Shown: positions 7,123-16,345 of the stretch, piece by piece | Layout of the letters: each line of letters opens with the position of its first letter | Numbering within the stretch: the stretch's first letter is position 1 | NCBI RefSeq assembly: GCF_022898935.1 | Contig: NZ_JALIRP010000004.1 | Coordinates: 310,001 to 374,000, forward strand | Source of the DNA: Paenibacillus mangrovi | Lineage (GTDB): Bacteria; Bacillota; Bacilli; Paenibacillales; Paenibacillaceae | Direction: 5' to 3' | Length of the DNA: 64,000 bases | Notes under the pieces: generated by a model | Database searches by the model: none | What the model was told of the DNA's origin: nothing | The model's input: the letters and a program-made list of their open reading frames with translations, nothing else | Program-made: the position numbers and the translations under genes

Positions 7123-10100
7123 TTGAGTAAAAGGCCATCTAAAATCCGTACCTACTCCACCCTGTTCCTAAGCACTTTGCTAGTTGTTGGCATGACTTAC
7201 CCTAATGCGGCTTCCGCATCCGCCTCTTCCATCAAGCTTCCGCAAAACACAAAAATTCAACTGGAATCACTGCTAAAACAAGGCAACCTGCAGAAGAGTT
7301 TATTAAATCAAGGTAATCGATCCGCTTTGAGTGCATTAACCGATTCTGATAGGCCGCAAAACTACGTGAAAGAAACAGACAGCAGTGATCCCATTACCGT
7401 AATCGTACAGCTCAAGAACGAACCTATTAAGGTATATGAGGCCAATCCATCCGGAAGATCCCGCTTGTCTGTGAGCAGTTACAGCAGTGTATTGAATCAG
7501 GAGCATCAGTCATTCAAGTCGGCGGCTTTATCCAAAATAGGTGCACAGTTCAAGCGTGAATATTCCAAGGTTTTCAATGGATATTCCGTAACGCTACCGG
7601 CCAATCAAGTCGATACGCTGCTCACTTTACCAGGTGTAAAGGCTGTATTCCCCGATGAGGAAGTTCATGCTCTGCCCATTGCCGATGGACATGATTTCTA
7701 TCCGAATATGGACAAAAGCGCACCGCTGATCGGTGCAGGCGACATGTGGAAATCGGGATATGACGGCGCAGGGATCAAGGTTGGGGTTATTGATACGGGA
7801 GTTGATTACAATCATCCCAGCTTAAAGAATGCTTACAGAGGCGGATACGATTTCGTGGATAATGATTCGGATCCGATGGAGACGAAGCCTGATCCTACCA
7901 AGCCTCCCAAAGGCACGAGTACATATGACACCTACCATGGTACCCACGTCTCCGGAACAGTGGCAGGCCGTGGCGATCCGGAACATCCGGATGCGGGTAA
8001 GGGTTGGGTTCGTGGCGTAGCGCCTGCTTCTGATCTGTATGTATACCGCGTTCTTGGTCCATACGGTACTGGAAGCACTGAAAATGTCATTGCGGGCATT
8101 GAAAAAGCCGTAAGTGATGGCATGGATGTCATCAATCTGTCCCTCGGGTCGAAGCTGAATAATACGTACACGCCTGATGCAATCGCAGCGGACAATGCCG
8201 CACTCGCAGGCGTAACGGTCGTTCTATCGAACGGTAATGAAGGACCTGCAGCTGAAACCGTAGGCAGTCCGGCCGCAGCGCAGCTCGCTATTTCCGTTGG
8301 GGCATCCACTCCGCCGCTGCAAACACCGATCTTCAATTCAGCAAATTTAGGCATCATCTACGCTCAGCTTGCTGTTACTTCTTCGAAGCTGGATACGGTG
8401 GATGACGATCTAGAGCTTATAGACGCTAACCTGGGCAAGGCTGCTGACTATACGAATATCGATGTCAAAGGAAAAACCGTGCTGGTATCCCGTGGTGAGA
8501 TTACCTTTGCCGAGAAAGCCGAAAACGCAGCAAAAAATGGCGCCAATGCACTGATTATTTACAATAACAAGCCTGGAGAAATTGGCGGCGCCACCATTGA
8601 AGGTGCGAAGCAATCTGTCCCTACCTACACCATCTCCCAGGAAAGCGGACAGCAGCTTAAAACCGAAGTATTGAAAGGAAACAACCATCTAACCTTTAAT
8701 TACAAAGAAGAACAGGATTTGCTGGCTGATCTGAGTTCTAGAGGCCCTTCCCTTCCGAACCACAGCATCAAACCAGATATCTCCGCTCCGGGTGTAGGCA
8801 TCAAATCTTCCATTCCGGCATTCAATCTGGGTGGAGACTATACCAATGCTTACGAGGAATTGCAGGGAACTTCCATGGCCGCACCGCATGTCGCCGGTTC
8901 CGCTGCCCTCCTGCTGGAGAAAACCCGCAAAGAAGGCTTATCACTCACACCGGATCAAATCAAAGCCCTATTAACGAACAATGCACTGCTGATGAAAGAC
9001 CGTCAAGGTAAGCAGTACGGAGTAAATGAGCAAGGTGCCGGTCGTGTGGAATTGAAAAATTCCGCCTCAGCGCAGGCAATCGTCAAAGTCCAAGAAGATT
9101 TACCAATACAGCTTCAGGACGAGACTCACATTACCTCTTATTCCGGCAGCTTATCCTTTGGCCAACTGGGTGCTGGCACACAAACCAAAAGACAACTAAG
9201 CATTGATAATATCGCACACATTGATCAGCGTTATGGTATATACGTTAATTGGAGCAGCAGCAATGCTTTATCTCTGATACCTGATACTAATGATGTCGAT
9301 ATCAAAGCTGATCAAACTTCAGTCAACCTGACCGTGACTCTCACGATTCCGGAAGGAACTTCGGAAGGAATGTATGAGGGACAACTTGATTTCACGCAAA
9401 TAGAGACGGGTCACAAGCTGCATGTACCATTTAGTGTGTATGTGGGCGAGAAATATAATAAGGCGGACATCACGAACTTGGAGCTCGACCCGGTTTATCT
9501 CTCCACTGCGGAAGGTGGATACGGTACAAATGTATATTATGCCGTAAATAAAAAACTTGATGATTATGCATTCTTCGTTTTCGGTGTCGATGAGAAAGGT
9601 AGATTGATTCCTGAACCCGTTGGATTTATCTATAATGATGATTTCCAGAATTCGCTGGATCCCTTTTACTATTCATTTGATTGGGATGGATCGGTGTATA
9701 CAGCAAACGGATCCCAAGAAAAATTGAATCCCGAGGGAATATACGTCATGATTCCTTACGTATTTGAATCGAATGCGGAAGAGGGAACTCTATTAGAAGA
9801 TTCGTACAAAGTCTTCCTGTTAGACAATACGGCACCCGAAGCCACCCTCCCAGAGGAAGTAACCATAAAACCGGACAAACCGGGTGTTGGCGTTCTTAAA
9901 GGCACGATCGATGACGATCTGCTGATTGAGAGCTTGGACGAGGATATTCCTGACCTGGTTCATGTCAAAGCCAAAGCCGGCTTGGACACGGATGAAGAAC
10001 TGACAGATTACACCGGTACGGTCGACTTGGAAGGTAATTTCAGCGTAGAAGTTCCTCTGAAAACAGGTTTGAACAAAATTCAGTTGTTCGTATACGACAA

Positions 10101-11751
10101 TGCGGGCAACGGTTTGACTAATCCTGCGAAGACTTATGAATACGATACTGAAAAGGCACCAGTTGATCAGCCAACTAAAGTCGGACTCAAGACATCTCAT
10201 GGCAAAGTGAATGTATCCGATCCAATCCACATCAGCGTTGATTTCAGTGGACAGAAAGACGTCCAGTCCATGGCTGTCGACGTGGAATACGACGGAAAAC
10301 TCACAGCTGGAATTCCTGTTCCAGCTATGGACGGGGACGAAATTCAATCTCTCGATGAGAAGGTTCTGGAGCAGGCCGCTTCCGATCCGAACCATAAGAT
10401 TGTTCATTTCGGATTCAAATTTAAAACACCGATTGCCGCAGGTACACTCGCTAATCTGACATTCAATGCATCAGAAGCCGGTTCATATTCGTTTAGCATC
10501 AAAAATGTCGATTTAAAAGACTCCGAGGATAAGGACATCGCGTCTAAAGCATCAGAGGATATTACGGTAAAAGTCGCTACTGCGAATCAGATTCCGGATC
10601 CAGGAACTGACCCGAATCCCGATCCAGGGAATGGCTCAGGCAGCGGACCAAGCTCATCCGGCGGTGGAGGGTCTTCCCCGTCGGTACCTTCAGGCAATAA
10701 ACTGACAGCCGGAACGTTAAATGAAAAAGGAACCGGAGATCAGAAATCCGCAGTCCTGAATATCGATTCCACTTATCTCACTAGCCAACTGGGCAGTGCG
10801 AACAACCAAAGTATCACGCTCGATATCAACGATGTGAAAGTGGAGTCCTACCACCCATTGAACATTCAACTAAGCAGTTCTTTGACGGATCAACTGTTGA
10901 AAGCCAATAAACCTCTTGTCATCAAAGGCAAAAGCTTTGAAATTTCTATACCTGCCAATGATGTGAAGAGTTTCGTCACAAAAGACGGACTGATCGTGGG
11001 CATCAGTTTTAGCAGCACGCCGACAGGTACACCGCAAGCTCCAAACGGCGGAAGCGTTCATTTCGTTTCGGGTGGTCTAACGATCAATGAACCGGCATCC
11101 GCACTAGCATCCCCGGTGACGATTACGCTGACGCTCGATCCGGCCAAAGTGAAAAACCGAAACAAAGTGGGTATCTTTGCACGAAACAGCGACGGTACCT
11201 GGACTTACCTCACTACCGGAAACGACAAACCTGGATTTGCGACGTTCCAGACATCCAAGCTTGATACATTCAGTGCGGCCGAGGTGTCCAAATCCTTTGC
11301 GGACATTGCCAATCACTGGGCTAAAACTGAAATTGAAGTGATCGCCGCACACTATTTGGTTAACGGCAAGGATTCAGCAGACACGTTCAAGCCGAATGAT
11401 CAAGTCACACAAGCTGAGTTCCTTTCCCTGTTGGATCGCCTTCTCGGCACAGGCAAAACCTGGAGCGACCGTGCTGCGGAATCAGGTTCCAGTCATCCGT
11501 TAACCCGTGAAGAGCTGGCCATTCTGCTTGCAAAAGCACTCGGGGCTGATCTGAACGGAACGGGATCCAGTCTATCATTCAAAGACCAGAACAGCATTCA
11601 AGAATCGGCGCTAGGATCCATATCGTATGCCGTACAAAAAGGTTATTTGAAAGGGAATCCGGATCATACGTTTAATCCGAAAGGCAAATTAACCCGGGCT
11701 GAAGCCGGCGTCATTCTTTACCGAGTACTTCAAGACCTCCAATCCAAGTAA
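7123..11751 (+). CDS. Cell-surface subtilisin-family protease with PA, cohesin-like and SLH modules
   Basis: A 1542-residue secreted protease. The order is: signal peptide (about 1-32); propeptide/I9 inhibitor (about 85-185); S8 catalytic domain with D224 (VGVIDTGVD), H275 (HGTHVSGT) and S584 (GTSMAAPHVAG); a protease-associated insert (about 400-530, KTVLVSRGEITFAEKAENA) as in Vpr/C5a-peptidase types; Fn3-like beta domains (about 665-1010); a cohesin-like domain (about 1020-1150, from VGLKTSHGKVNVSDPIHIS); a Pro/Gly/Ser linker; a further beta domain; and S-layer homology motifs from about 1390, the first and last complete, the middle one short. The start is TTG 7123 behind GGAGG; a nearer ATG stops after two codons. 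It should be anchored to secondary wall polymer through the SLH repeats and digest extracellular protein. Confidence 0.93.
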   Translation: MSKRPSKIRTYSTLFLSTLLVVGMTYPNAASASASSIKLPQNTKIQLESLLKQGNLQKSLLNQGNRSALSALTDSDRPQNYVKETDSSDPITVIVQLKNEPIKVYEANPSGRSRLSVSSYSSVLNQEHQSFKSAALSKIGAQFKREYSKVFNGYSVTLPANQVDTLLTLPGVKAVFPDEEVHALPIADGHDFYPNMDKSAPLIGAGDMWKSGYDGAGIKVGVIDTGVDYNHPSLKNAYRGGYDFVDNDSDPMETKPDPTKPPKGTSTYDTYHGTHVSGTVAGRGDPEHPDAGKGWVRGVAPASDLYVYRVLGPYGTGSTENVIAGIEKAVSDGMDVINLSLGSKLNNTYTPDAIAADNAALAGVTVVLSNGNEGPAAETVGSPAAAQLAISVGASTPPLQTPIFNSANLGIIYAQLAVTSSKLDTVDDDLELIDANLGKAADYTNIDVKGKTVLVSRGEITFAEKAENAAKNGANALIIYNNKPGEIGGATIEGAKQSVPTYTISQESGQQLKTEVLKGNNHLTFNYKEEQDLLADLSSRGPSLPNHSIKPDISAPGVGIKSSIPAFNLGGDYTNAYEELQGTSMAAPHVAGSAALLLEKTRKEGLSLTPDQIKALLTNNALLMKDRQGKQYGVNEQGAGRVELKNSASAQAIVKVQEDLPIQLQDETHITSYSGSLSFGQLGAGTQTKRQLSIDNIAHIDQRYGIYVNWSSSNALSLIPDTNDVDIKADQTSVNLTVTLTIPEGTSEGMYEGQLDFTQIETGHKLHVPFSVYVGEKYNKADITNLELDPVYLSTAEGGYGTNVYYAVNKKLDDYAFFVFGVDEKGRLIPEPVGFIYNDDFQNSLDPFYYSFDWDGSVYTANGSQEKLNPEGIYVMIPYVFESNAEEGTLLEDSYKVFLLDNTAPEATLPEEVTIKPDKPGVGVLKGTIDDDLLIESLDEDIPDLVHVKAKAGLDTDEELTDYTGTVDLEGNFSVEVPLKTGLNKIQLFVYDNAGNGLTNPAKTYEYDTEKAPVDQPTKVGLKTSHGKVNVSDPIHISVDFSGQKDVQSMAVDVEYDGKLTAGIPVPAMDGDEIQSLDEKVLEQAASDPNHKIVHFGFKFKTPIAAGTLANLTFNASEAGSYSFSIKNVDLKDSEDKDIASKASEDITVKVATANQIPDPGTDPNPDPGNGSGSGPSSSGGGGSSPSVPSGNKLTAGTLNEKGTGDQKSAVLNIDSTYLTSQLGSANNQSITLDINDVKVESYHPLNIQLSSSLTDQLLKANKPLVIKGKSFEISIPANDVKSFVTKDGLIVGISFSSTPTGTPQAPNGGSVHFVSGGLTINEPASALASPVTITLTLDPAKVKNRNKVGIFARNSDGTWTYLTTGNDKPGFATFQTSKLDTFSAAEVSKSFADIANHWAKTEIEVIAAHYLVNGKDSADTFKPNDQVTQAEFLSLLDRLLGTGKTWSDRAAESGSSHPLTREELAILLAKALGADLNGTGSSLSFKDQNSIQESALGSISYAVQKGYLKGNPDHTFNPKGKLTRAEAGVILYRVLQDLQSK

Positions 11752-11766
11752 CATCGTTACGGTAAT

Positions 11767-11820
11767 GAAAAAAGCAGCAAGCATGCGGAGATCATTCTCC
11801 AGCTCGCCTGCTGCTTTTTC
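11767..11820. terminator. Bidirectional terminator after subtilase gene
   Basis: GAAAAAAGCAGCA and TGCTGCTTTTTC form the outer stem with a GC extension. Both sides carry the A/T run, so it serves the subtilase gene and the convergent gene ending at 11865. Confidence 0.88.
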
Positions 11821-11864
11821 ACTTGATATGTTCAACGACTTACATTACTGGACTTATTCGATTA

Positions 11865-12212
11865 CTATTTCCTATCCACCTGCAGCAGCGTAATCTCCTT
11901 CAATGCAAAGGTATCCTGAATCCGTCCCTCCTTGATCACACCCAGCTTGACCAGCCCGGCGATTTTGGCAGGATCGGATTTGGACAGCATGCGCCAAAGT
12001 TCCAGATCCGGCAGAGCCTCATACAGCTTGGTATCGTCATACTCCTTCCGTGACTGCGAAACGAGCTTCACCCGGTAAGGGCCAGCCGCAAATTCCGATG
12101 TACCCTGTTCCTCACAAAAAGTTATGATCTGATCGCGCAGCTCCTTGAGCTCCTGCTCGGTTTCCTTTTGCTGCTGCTTCAGCTGGTAATATCGTTTGAC
12201 GATCTTGTCCAT
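11865..12212 (-). CDS. Hypothetical protein with N-terminal coiled coil
   Basis: A 115-residue soluble protein I do not recognise. Residues 1-35 (IVKRYYQLKQQQKETEQEL) look like a charged coiled coil. The rest includes YRVKLVSQSRKEYDD and a compact C-terminal part rich in Leu/Ile. It has no signal peptide or membrane span. The ATG has GGGGAGAGTGTTCGC upstream. It may form a transcript with the thioredoxin-like gene 68 bp upstream. The layout recalls small phage-derived coiled-coil proteins, but nothing else here is phage-like. Confidence 0.7.
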   Translation of the reverse strand: MDKIVKRYYQLKQQQKETEQELKELRDQIITFCEEQGTSEFAAGPYRVKLVSQSRKEYDDTKLYEALPDLELWRMLSKSDPAKIAGLVKLGVIKEGRIQDTFALKEITLLQVDRK

Positions 12213-12280
12213 GCGAACACTCTCCCCTCTTCTACATTTATATGCAGTTCAAGGTTCGAATTAGGACATAAGACAAACAT

Positions 12281-12610
12281 CTATGATTTTTGCAGTGATT
12301 CGCTCCAGCCTTGAAGCTGCTTCTCCACGTCTCCCATCAGAATAAAACGGGACTGGCGGAACACTTCCTTGCCTTCAGCGAACAGAAGCAGTGTCGGGGC
12401 GGTGAAAACGAGAAATTCGCCAGACACTTTCGGCGCATCTTCCATTCGAATATACATGTTCTGTATCTTGGGATAGGATGGCAGCATATCATCCAGCTTT
12501 GCCATGACGCTGTCGCATACGCCGCAATGATCCGTCTTGATCAAGAGTAATGACAAAGGGGCTTCCTGAATTTGAGCATGCATCTGTTCCAGCGTAGTCA
12601 TCTGCTGCAT
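12281..12610 (-). CDS. Thioredoxin-fold protein with CxxC motif
   Basis: A 109-residue cytoplasmic thioredoxin-like protein. The redox pair is C29 and C32 in TDHCGVCDS, following the first beta strand LSLLLIK; the cis-proline region is FTAPTLLLFAEGKEV. ATG 12610 follows GGAGGTGCTGGAT; an in-frame ATG 36 bp upstream has no site. It lacks the WCGPC active site of classical TrxA and resembles YtpP/YusE-type proteins that reduce particular partners. Likely a thiol-disulfide reductant; partner unknown. Confidence 0.85.
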   Translation of the reverse strand: MQQMTTLEQMHAQIQEAPLSLLLIKTDHCGVCDSVMAKLDDMLPSYPKIQNMYIRMEDAPKVSGEFLVFTAPTLLLFAEGKEVFRQSRFILMGDVEKQLQGWSESLQKS

Positions 12611-12875
12611 ATCCAGCACCTCCCTTTCTTGTTGAATGAACGACATTCTAAATATACCTGTATGGGTATAACCGAAGTGTACGCTTTAGCGTTTGATCTG
12701 TCAATGGGATCCGTCTTCCTCGCCAGCAGCGGGAACCTTTCGAAGAATAATTTAATACTATGTTTACATAACTATATTTATGGTAACTATCTTCCTTTAG
12801 TCCATTGTTTTGTTACTAGATATGTTGAATGAAACTTGATTGTGGTTATTGACTAGAGGGTGCAAATATAAGGTT

Positions 12876-14513
12876 TTATTGTTGTGAATTTTTCATATGT
12901 TGAATTTTTAAAATATAATCCCGGTTTTTATTGTAGACGATTTCCCCGTTCACCACGGTCATCTGTACAAGATCCTGAAGTAGAATATCCGGGCCTTCCT
13001 TAAATGGATCATGCTTCAAAATGGTAAAGTCCGCTGCAAACTCTTTTTCAATGATCCCTCGGTCGCCTTCATGGCCAATAGCGTAGGCGCTTCCTTTCGT
13101 ATATAAGGACATTGCTTCATACATGGACAGCTGCTCCTTCTCCCCATAGACCGTCTGTTGATGCAGCTTGGTTCTTGTGACAGCGGCATGGATGCCTTCC
13201 AATGGCGATACCTTTTCAATGGGTGCGTCCGAACCTCCGGCACACGATATTCCTTCCTGCAACAGCGTTTTCCAAGCATAAACCAGCAAGCTTCCCGGCT
13301 CACCGATCCGATCCATCACCCACGGAAAATCCGAAGCTACGAAGCTTGGCTGAATATCCGTAATGACGGGCATCCGCTTCATCTGTTCCACTAGCTCCGG
13401 CCGCAATATTTGCCCATGAATCAGCCGGTCTCTCTTTTCTTTTGGGCAAGGATATTTTTCCAGATTGCGAAGGACTTTTTCCGCTGCTCCATCTCCGATT
13501 GCATGTGAAGCCACAGCCATTCCATGTTTTCTCGCCTCAATGACCAGCTGCTCCAATTCCTCATCGCTATGCACTGCAACACCTGAAGTAGATGGATCAT
13601 CCGCATATGGCCGGCTGAGCAGCGCGGTTCGGCCACCCAACGCCCCGTCGGCAAACAACTTCATCGCTCCAAATTCGAGCAACGGCGATTGATAATGCTT
13701 GCCTTTGTCCTCCTCCAACCATTCATTCAACGCCAAGTGATGGACTAGCAGATGTGCTCTAAAATGCATTTGCTTCTCGTTCAGAACCTTATGAAAAGCG
13801 CTCATCACTCGGTCACAGCTCCCATAGTAACTCAGATCCTCCGTATGACAGCCCGTGAGTCCTTTTGCCCAGCAATCCTCTATAGCCGCAGTTAATGCTG
13901 TTTCGAGATATTCCTCCGTCACTCCCGGTACAGCTGAAAGGACAAACTCCTGCGCCTGCTCCTTCAAGATTCCGTTAAGTTCTCCGTCGGCATTTCTTCC
14001 CAGTATCCCCCTTGAAACACCAGGGTTGCTCTCGTTGACACCCGCAGCCTGCAAAGCAGCCGAATTCACGACGATAACATGCCGGCATACTCTCCGGAGC
14101 AGAACCGGGTGTCTTGGCGCGGCAAGATCCAGCTGTTCTCTTTCGGGTAGAAGTGCATTCTCCCAATCATTCTCGTTCCAGCCCTCTCCGATTACCCACA
14201 TGCCTTCCGGCAAAAGTTCTGTTTGAATCCGGATCGCTTCCAAGAGTTCTTCTCTGCTAGTGCAGCCCCCAAGCTGAAGCTTAAGAAAAGTCTCTCCATG
14301 TCCGATCAGATGCATATGACTGTCCACCCAGCCTGGGAACATCACTCCGCCTTGCAGATCAACAAACTCGATCCCCGGTTTACCATACCGCTGCTCCAGC
14401 TCGTCCAGCTTGCCGGCGTCTTTGATCGTTCCCTTTTCGGTATATACCGCCTCGACCATATCCAGCTCCTGCTTCATCGTATAGATCGTGCCGCCCATCC
14501 ATATCGTCCCCAT
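12876..14513 (-). CDS. YtcJ-like metal-dependent amidohydrolase
   Basis: A 545-residue member of the amidohydrolase superfamily, YtcJ/NfdA type. It has the metal-binding HxH in PGWVDSHMHLIG, the barrel segments EFGAMKLFADGALGGRTALL and MAVASHAIGDGA, the histidine in RLIHGQILRPELV, and the final aspartate motif GGSDAPIEKVSPL. Substrates in this family are poorly defined (amides, N-substituted formamides). ATG 14513 has AGGAGGAGACAGT. The gene is bracketed by an exact 21-bp direct repeat, one copy inside its last codons and one just upstream of its ribosome site, which suggests insertion or duplication at this spot. Confidence 0.9.
   Translation of the reverse strand: MGTIWMGGTIYTMKQELDMVEAVYTEKGTIKDAGKLDELEQRYGKPGIEFVDLQGGVMFPGWVDSHMHLIGHGETFLKLQLGGCTSREELLEAIRIQTELLPEGMWVIGEGWNENDWENALLPEREQLDLAAPRHPVLLRRVCRHVIVVNSAALQAAGVNESNPGVSRGILGRNADGELNGILKEQAQEFVLSAVPGVTEEYLETALTAAIEDCWAKGLTGCHTEDLSYYGSCDRVMSAFHKVLNEKQMHFRAHLLVHHLALNEWLEEDKGKHYQSPLLEFGAMKLFADGALGGRTALLSRPYADDPSTSGVAVHSDEELEQLVIEARKHGMAVASHAIGDGAAEKVLRNLEKYPCPKEKRDRLIHGQILRPELVEQMKRMPVITDIQPSFVASDFPWVMDRIGEPGSLLVYAWKTLLQEGISCAGGSDAPIEKVSPLEGIHAAVTRTKLHQQTVYGEKEQLSMYEAMSLYTKGSAYAIGHEGDRGIIEKEFAADFTILKHDPFKEGPDILLQDLVQMTVVNGEIVYNKNRDYILKIQHMKNSQQ
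12882..12902. repeat. 21-bp direct repeat, copy 1 (inside 3' end of amidohydrolase gene)
   Basis: Exact 21-base match to 14538-14558, beginning TTGTGAATTTTTCATATG; after one mismatch a further six bases agree. On the minus strand this copy encodes residues QHMKNSQ just before the stop codon. Confidence 0.9.
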
Positions 14514-14537
14514 ACTGTCTCCTCCTGAAATCCTATT

Positions 14538-14558
14538 GTGAATTTTTCATATGTTGTA
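14538..14558. repeat. 21-bp direct repeat, copy 2 (upstream of amidohydrolase gene)
   Basis: Same sequence and orientation as 12882-12902. Read on the minus strand it also gives KIQHMKNSQ followed by a TAG stop, like the amputated tail of a gene that once ended here. Between it and the terminator at 14643 the frame is open but shows no recognisable domain. Confidence 0.9.
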
Positions 14559-14642
14559 TTTTTCGTATACTATCTGAAGACTGATCGCATTTTCTTGCGA
14601 TATCAGGATAGGTTTCTAAAGTTATACTTTCTGATATCTAAA

Positions 14643-14674
14643 AAAAAGCTTGGCCTGTGCAGGCCAAGCTTTTT
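14643..14674. terminator. Terminator of aldo/keto reductase gene
   Basis: Perfect 15-bp stem AAAAAGCTTGGCCTG / CAGGCCAAGCTTTTT with a 2-nt tip, giving A/T runs on both sides. It follows the minus-strand gene ending at 14699. Confidence 0.92.
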
Positions 14675-14698
14675 CCGGCTTCCTATCGGCCGGTCCGT

Positions 14699-15589
14699 TC
14701 AGGTTTTTCCGACCCAGTCGTCTCCCGCCACTTCTTTCCAGCGCGAGCGGATCTTATCATATTCCTGTCCGGACAGAGTGCTGGTCTGCAAAATCTTTGC
14801 ATTTTCAGACCATCTTCCAGGCTTCTTGGTTCCGACAACAGCCGTATCCACACCGGGAATTGTGAGCGCGAAGCGCAGCGCGGCAGCAACTGCCTTGTCA
14901 TGATCCGAGAGGAAATCATATTGCAGCTCTTTTAGCCTTTGCCAGTAAATATACGGATAGGCCTTTTCCGATAATGTATCATAAGTCCATGCGACATTGG
15001 CTACCGGTCGCTTTGCGATGATGCCCATGCCCCTCTCGATGGCATCAGTCAAAGTCAGATCGATTCCTTCCTGGTCAGCGATATTAAGTGATATCATCAG
15101 GCTGTCGAACAATCCGGTCTGTACTGCATAAAGCGCATCCGTTCTATCTCCGCTGTAACCGATGAAACGGGTTTTCCCCTTCTCCTTCGCCTTCTGAAGC
15201 ACCTCGATGACAGCACCTTGCCGCAACATTTTCTCCGAGCAGCTGTGCAGATGGATCACATCCACATAGTCGGTTTGCAGTCTTTTAAGGCTGCGATCAA
15301 TACTCTTTTCCATCATAACCGGATCCCAATCTTCTTCCTCAAAGCCGGTGGCATGCCCACATTTCGTAAATAAGTAATAATCATCTCTTCGGCCTGCCAA
15401 TGCCTTTCCGATCAGTTCTTCGCTGTCGCCGTAGCATTCCGCCGTATCGATGACGTTTAGTCCCTCATCAAGTGCTTGGTTTAGCAGCTTTTCCACGGTC
15501 GACAGATCTTTTTCCTGACCGATCTCAGAGCCGCCAAAACCTAATATGCTGACTTCCATGCCCGTGTTGCCAAAAATACGCTTTTCCAT
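14699..15589 (-). CDS. Aldo/keto reductase
   Basis: A 296-residue NAD(P)H-dependent oxidoreductase with the (beta/alpha)8 aldo-keto reductase fold. The catalytic tetrad is visible: D48 and Y53 (VIDTAECYG), K76 (LFTKCG) and H113 (VDVIHLHSC). The cofactor-binding end is near GVDTAVVGTKKPGRW. It begins with RIFGNTGMEVSILGFGG and has AGGAGGCAGGAAG before the ATG. It is a single gene with its own terminator. Substrate unknown; the family reduces aldehydes and ketones. Confidence 0.92.
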   Translation of the reverse strand: MEKRIFGNTGMEVSILGFGGSEIGQEKDLSTVEKLLNQALDEGLNVIDTAECYGDSEELIGKALAGRRDDYYLFTKCGHATGFEEEDWDPVMMEKSIDRSLKRLQTDYVDVIHLHSCSEKMLRQGAVIEVLQKAKEKGKTRFIGYSGDRTDALYAVQTGLFDSLMISLNIADQEGIDLTLTDAIERGMGIIAKRPVANVAWTYDTLSEKAYPYIYWQRLKELQYDFLSDHDKAVAAALRFALTIPGVDTAVVGTKKPGRWSENAKILQTSTLSGQEYDKIRSRWKEVAGDDWVGKT

Positions 15590-15694
15590 CTTCCTGCCTC
15601 CTTATTCATAACATTAAATATGAACCAGGTGTCTCTCAAACAGTGAGCGTAATTCTATAATACCCCGCTGGATTTAATTTACGGCATTAATCTT

Positions 15695-16180
15695 TTATGA
15701 CGTAAAATATTGACTGATATGTCCGATAACAGGATTGACCCTTTCCTCATACTGCTGACCCGTATATGTACCGATGACCTTCCTCCAAAAAGCCTGTGCC
15801 GGAGCATTCGTCTTCACCTGTGTCACCTTCCAGCGCCCCTGGAAACGGTCAAACAGCTCGCTAGCAGCCCAGCTTCCCAATCCGGAACGACGATATTTTT
15901 GCATTACAAAAAATTCAGTCATGTAAAAATCGCCTTCCTCAGGATCACCCATGCGGTCCACCAGGGCGAATCCGGCTGGTATATTTCCGTTTGTCATCAG
16001 AAAAGGATACTTTCCCATTCCTCTTTTCCAATAGTCGTCCAGACCCGGATAGTCGGGGAATACGCCGTCCTGATTCACATCTAGATTCTGAAACATGGTG
16101 AAATCATACAAATATAGCTGCATCAAGCCGCTGATCACTTGTTTTCTCCGTACCGGAACCAGATCCATTCTGAAATCCAT
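15695..16180 (-). CDS. GNAT-family N-acetyltransferase
   Basis: A 161-residue GNAT protein. The acetyl-CoA pyrophosphate loop is in FVMQKYRRSGLGSWAA (R/Q-x-x-G-x-G/A type), after a beta strand FYMTEFFV. The C-terminal NAPAQAFWRKVIG matches the usual N-x-x-A-x-x-F-Y/W-x-x-x-G region. The ATG follows GAGGTGGACTC. Substrate unknown. The gene is monocistronic, between the aldo/keto reductase gene and divergent xerS. Confidence 0.88.
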   Translation of the reverse strand: MDFRMDLVPVRRKQVISGLMQLYLYDFTMFQNLDVNQDGVFPDYPGLDDYWKRGMGKYPFLMTNGNIPAGFALVDRMGDPEEGDFYMTEFFVMQKYRRSGLGSWAASELFDRFQGRWKVTQVKTNAPAQAFWRKVIGTYTGQQYEERVNPVIGHISQYFTS

Positions 16181-16345
16181 GAGTCCACCTCATTTATGTA
16201 CATCGTATCATAACCACTATATATCTTTGAGCCTTATGGAGCAAGGTTATACCTCAGAGCCACCCGCAGACGATTCTTCGGCAGTTCTTCATCCGATATG
16301 GTAAAATATACTGGAAATAACCATTTATACAGAGGTGATGCCCAC

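Noticed and set aside
16181..16345. dif site next to xerS
   Set aside because: I looked for an 11-6-11 arrangement of inverted half-sites and saw none convincing.
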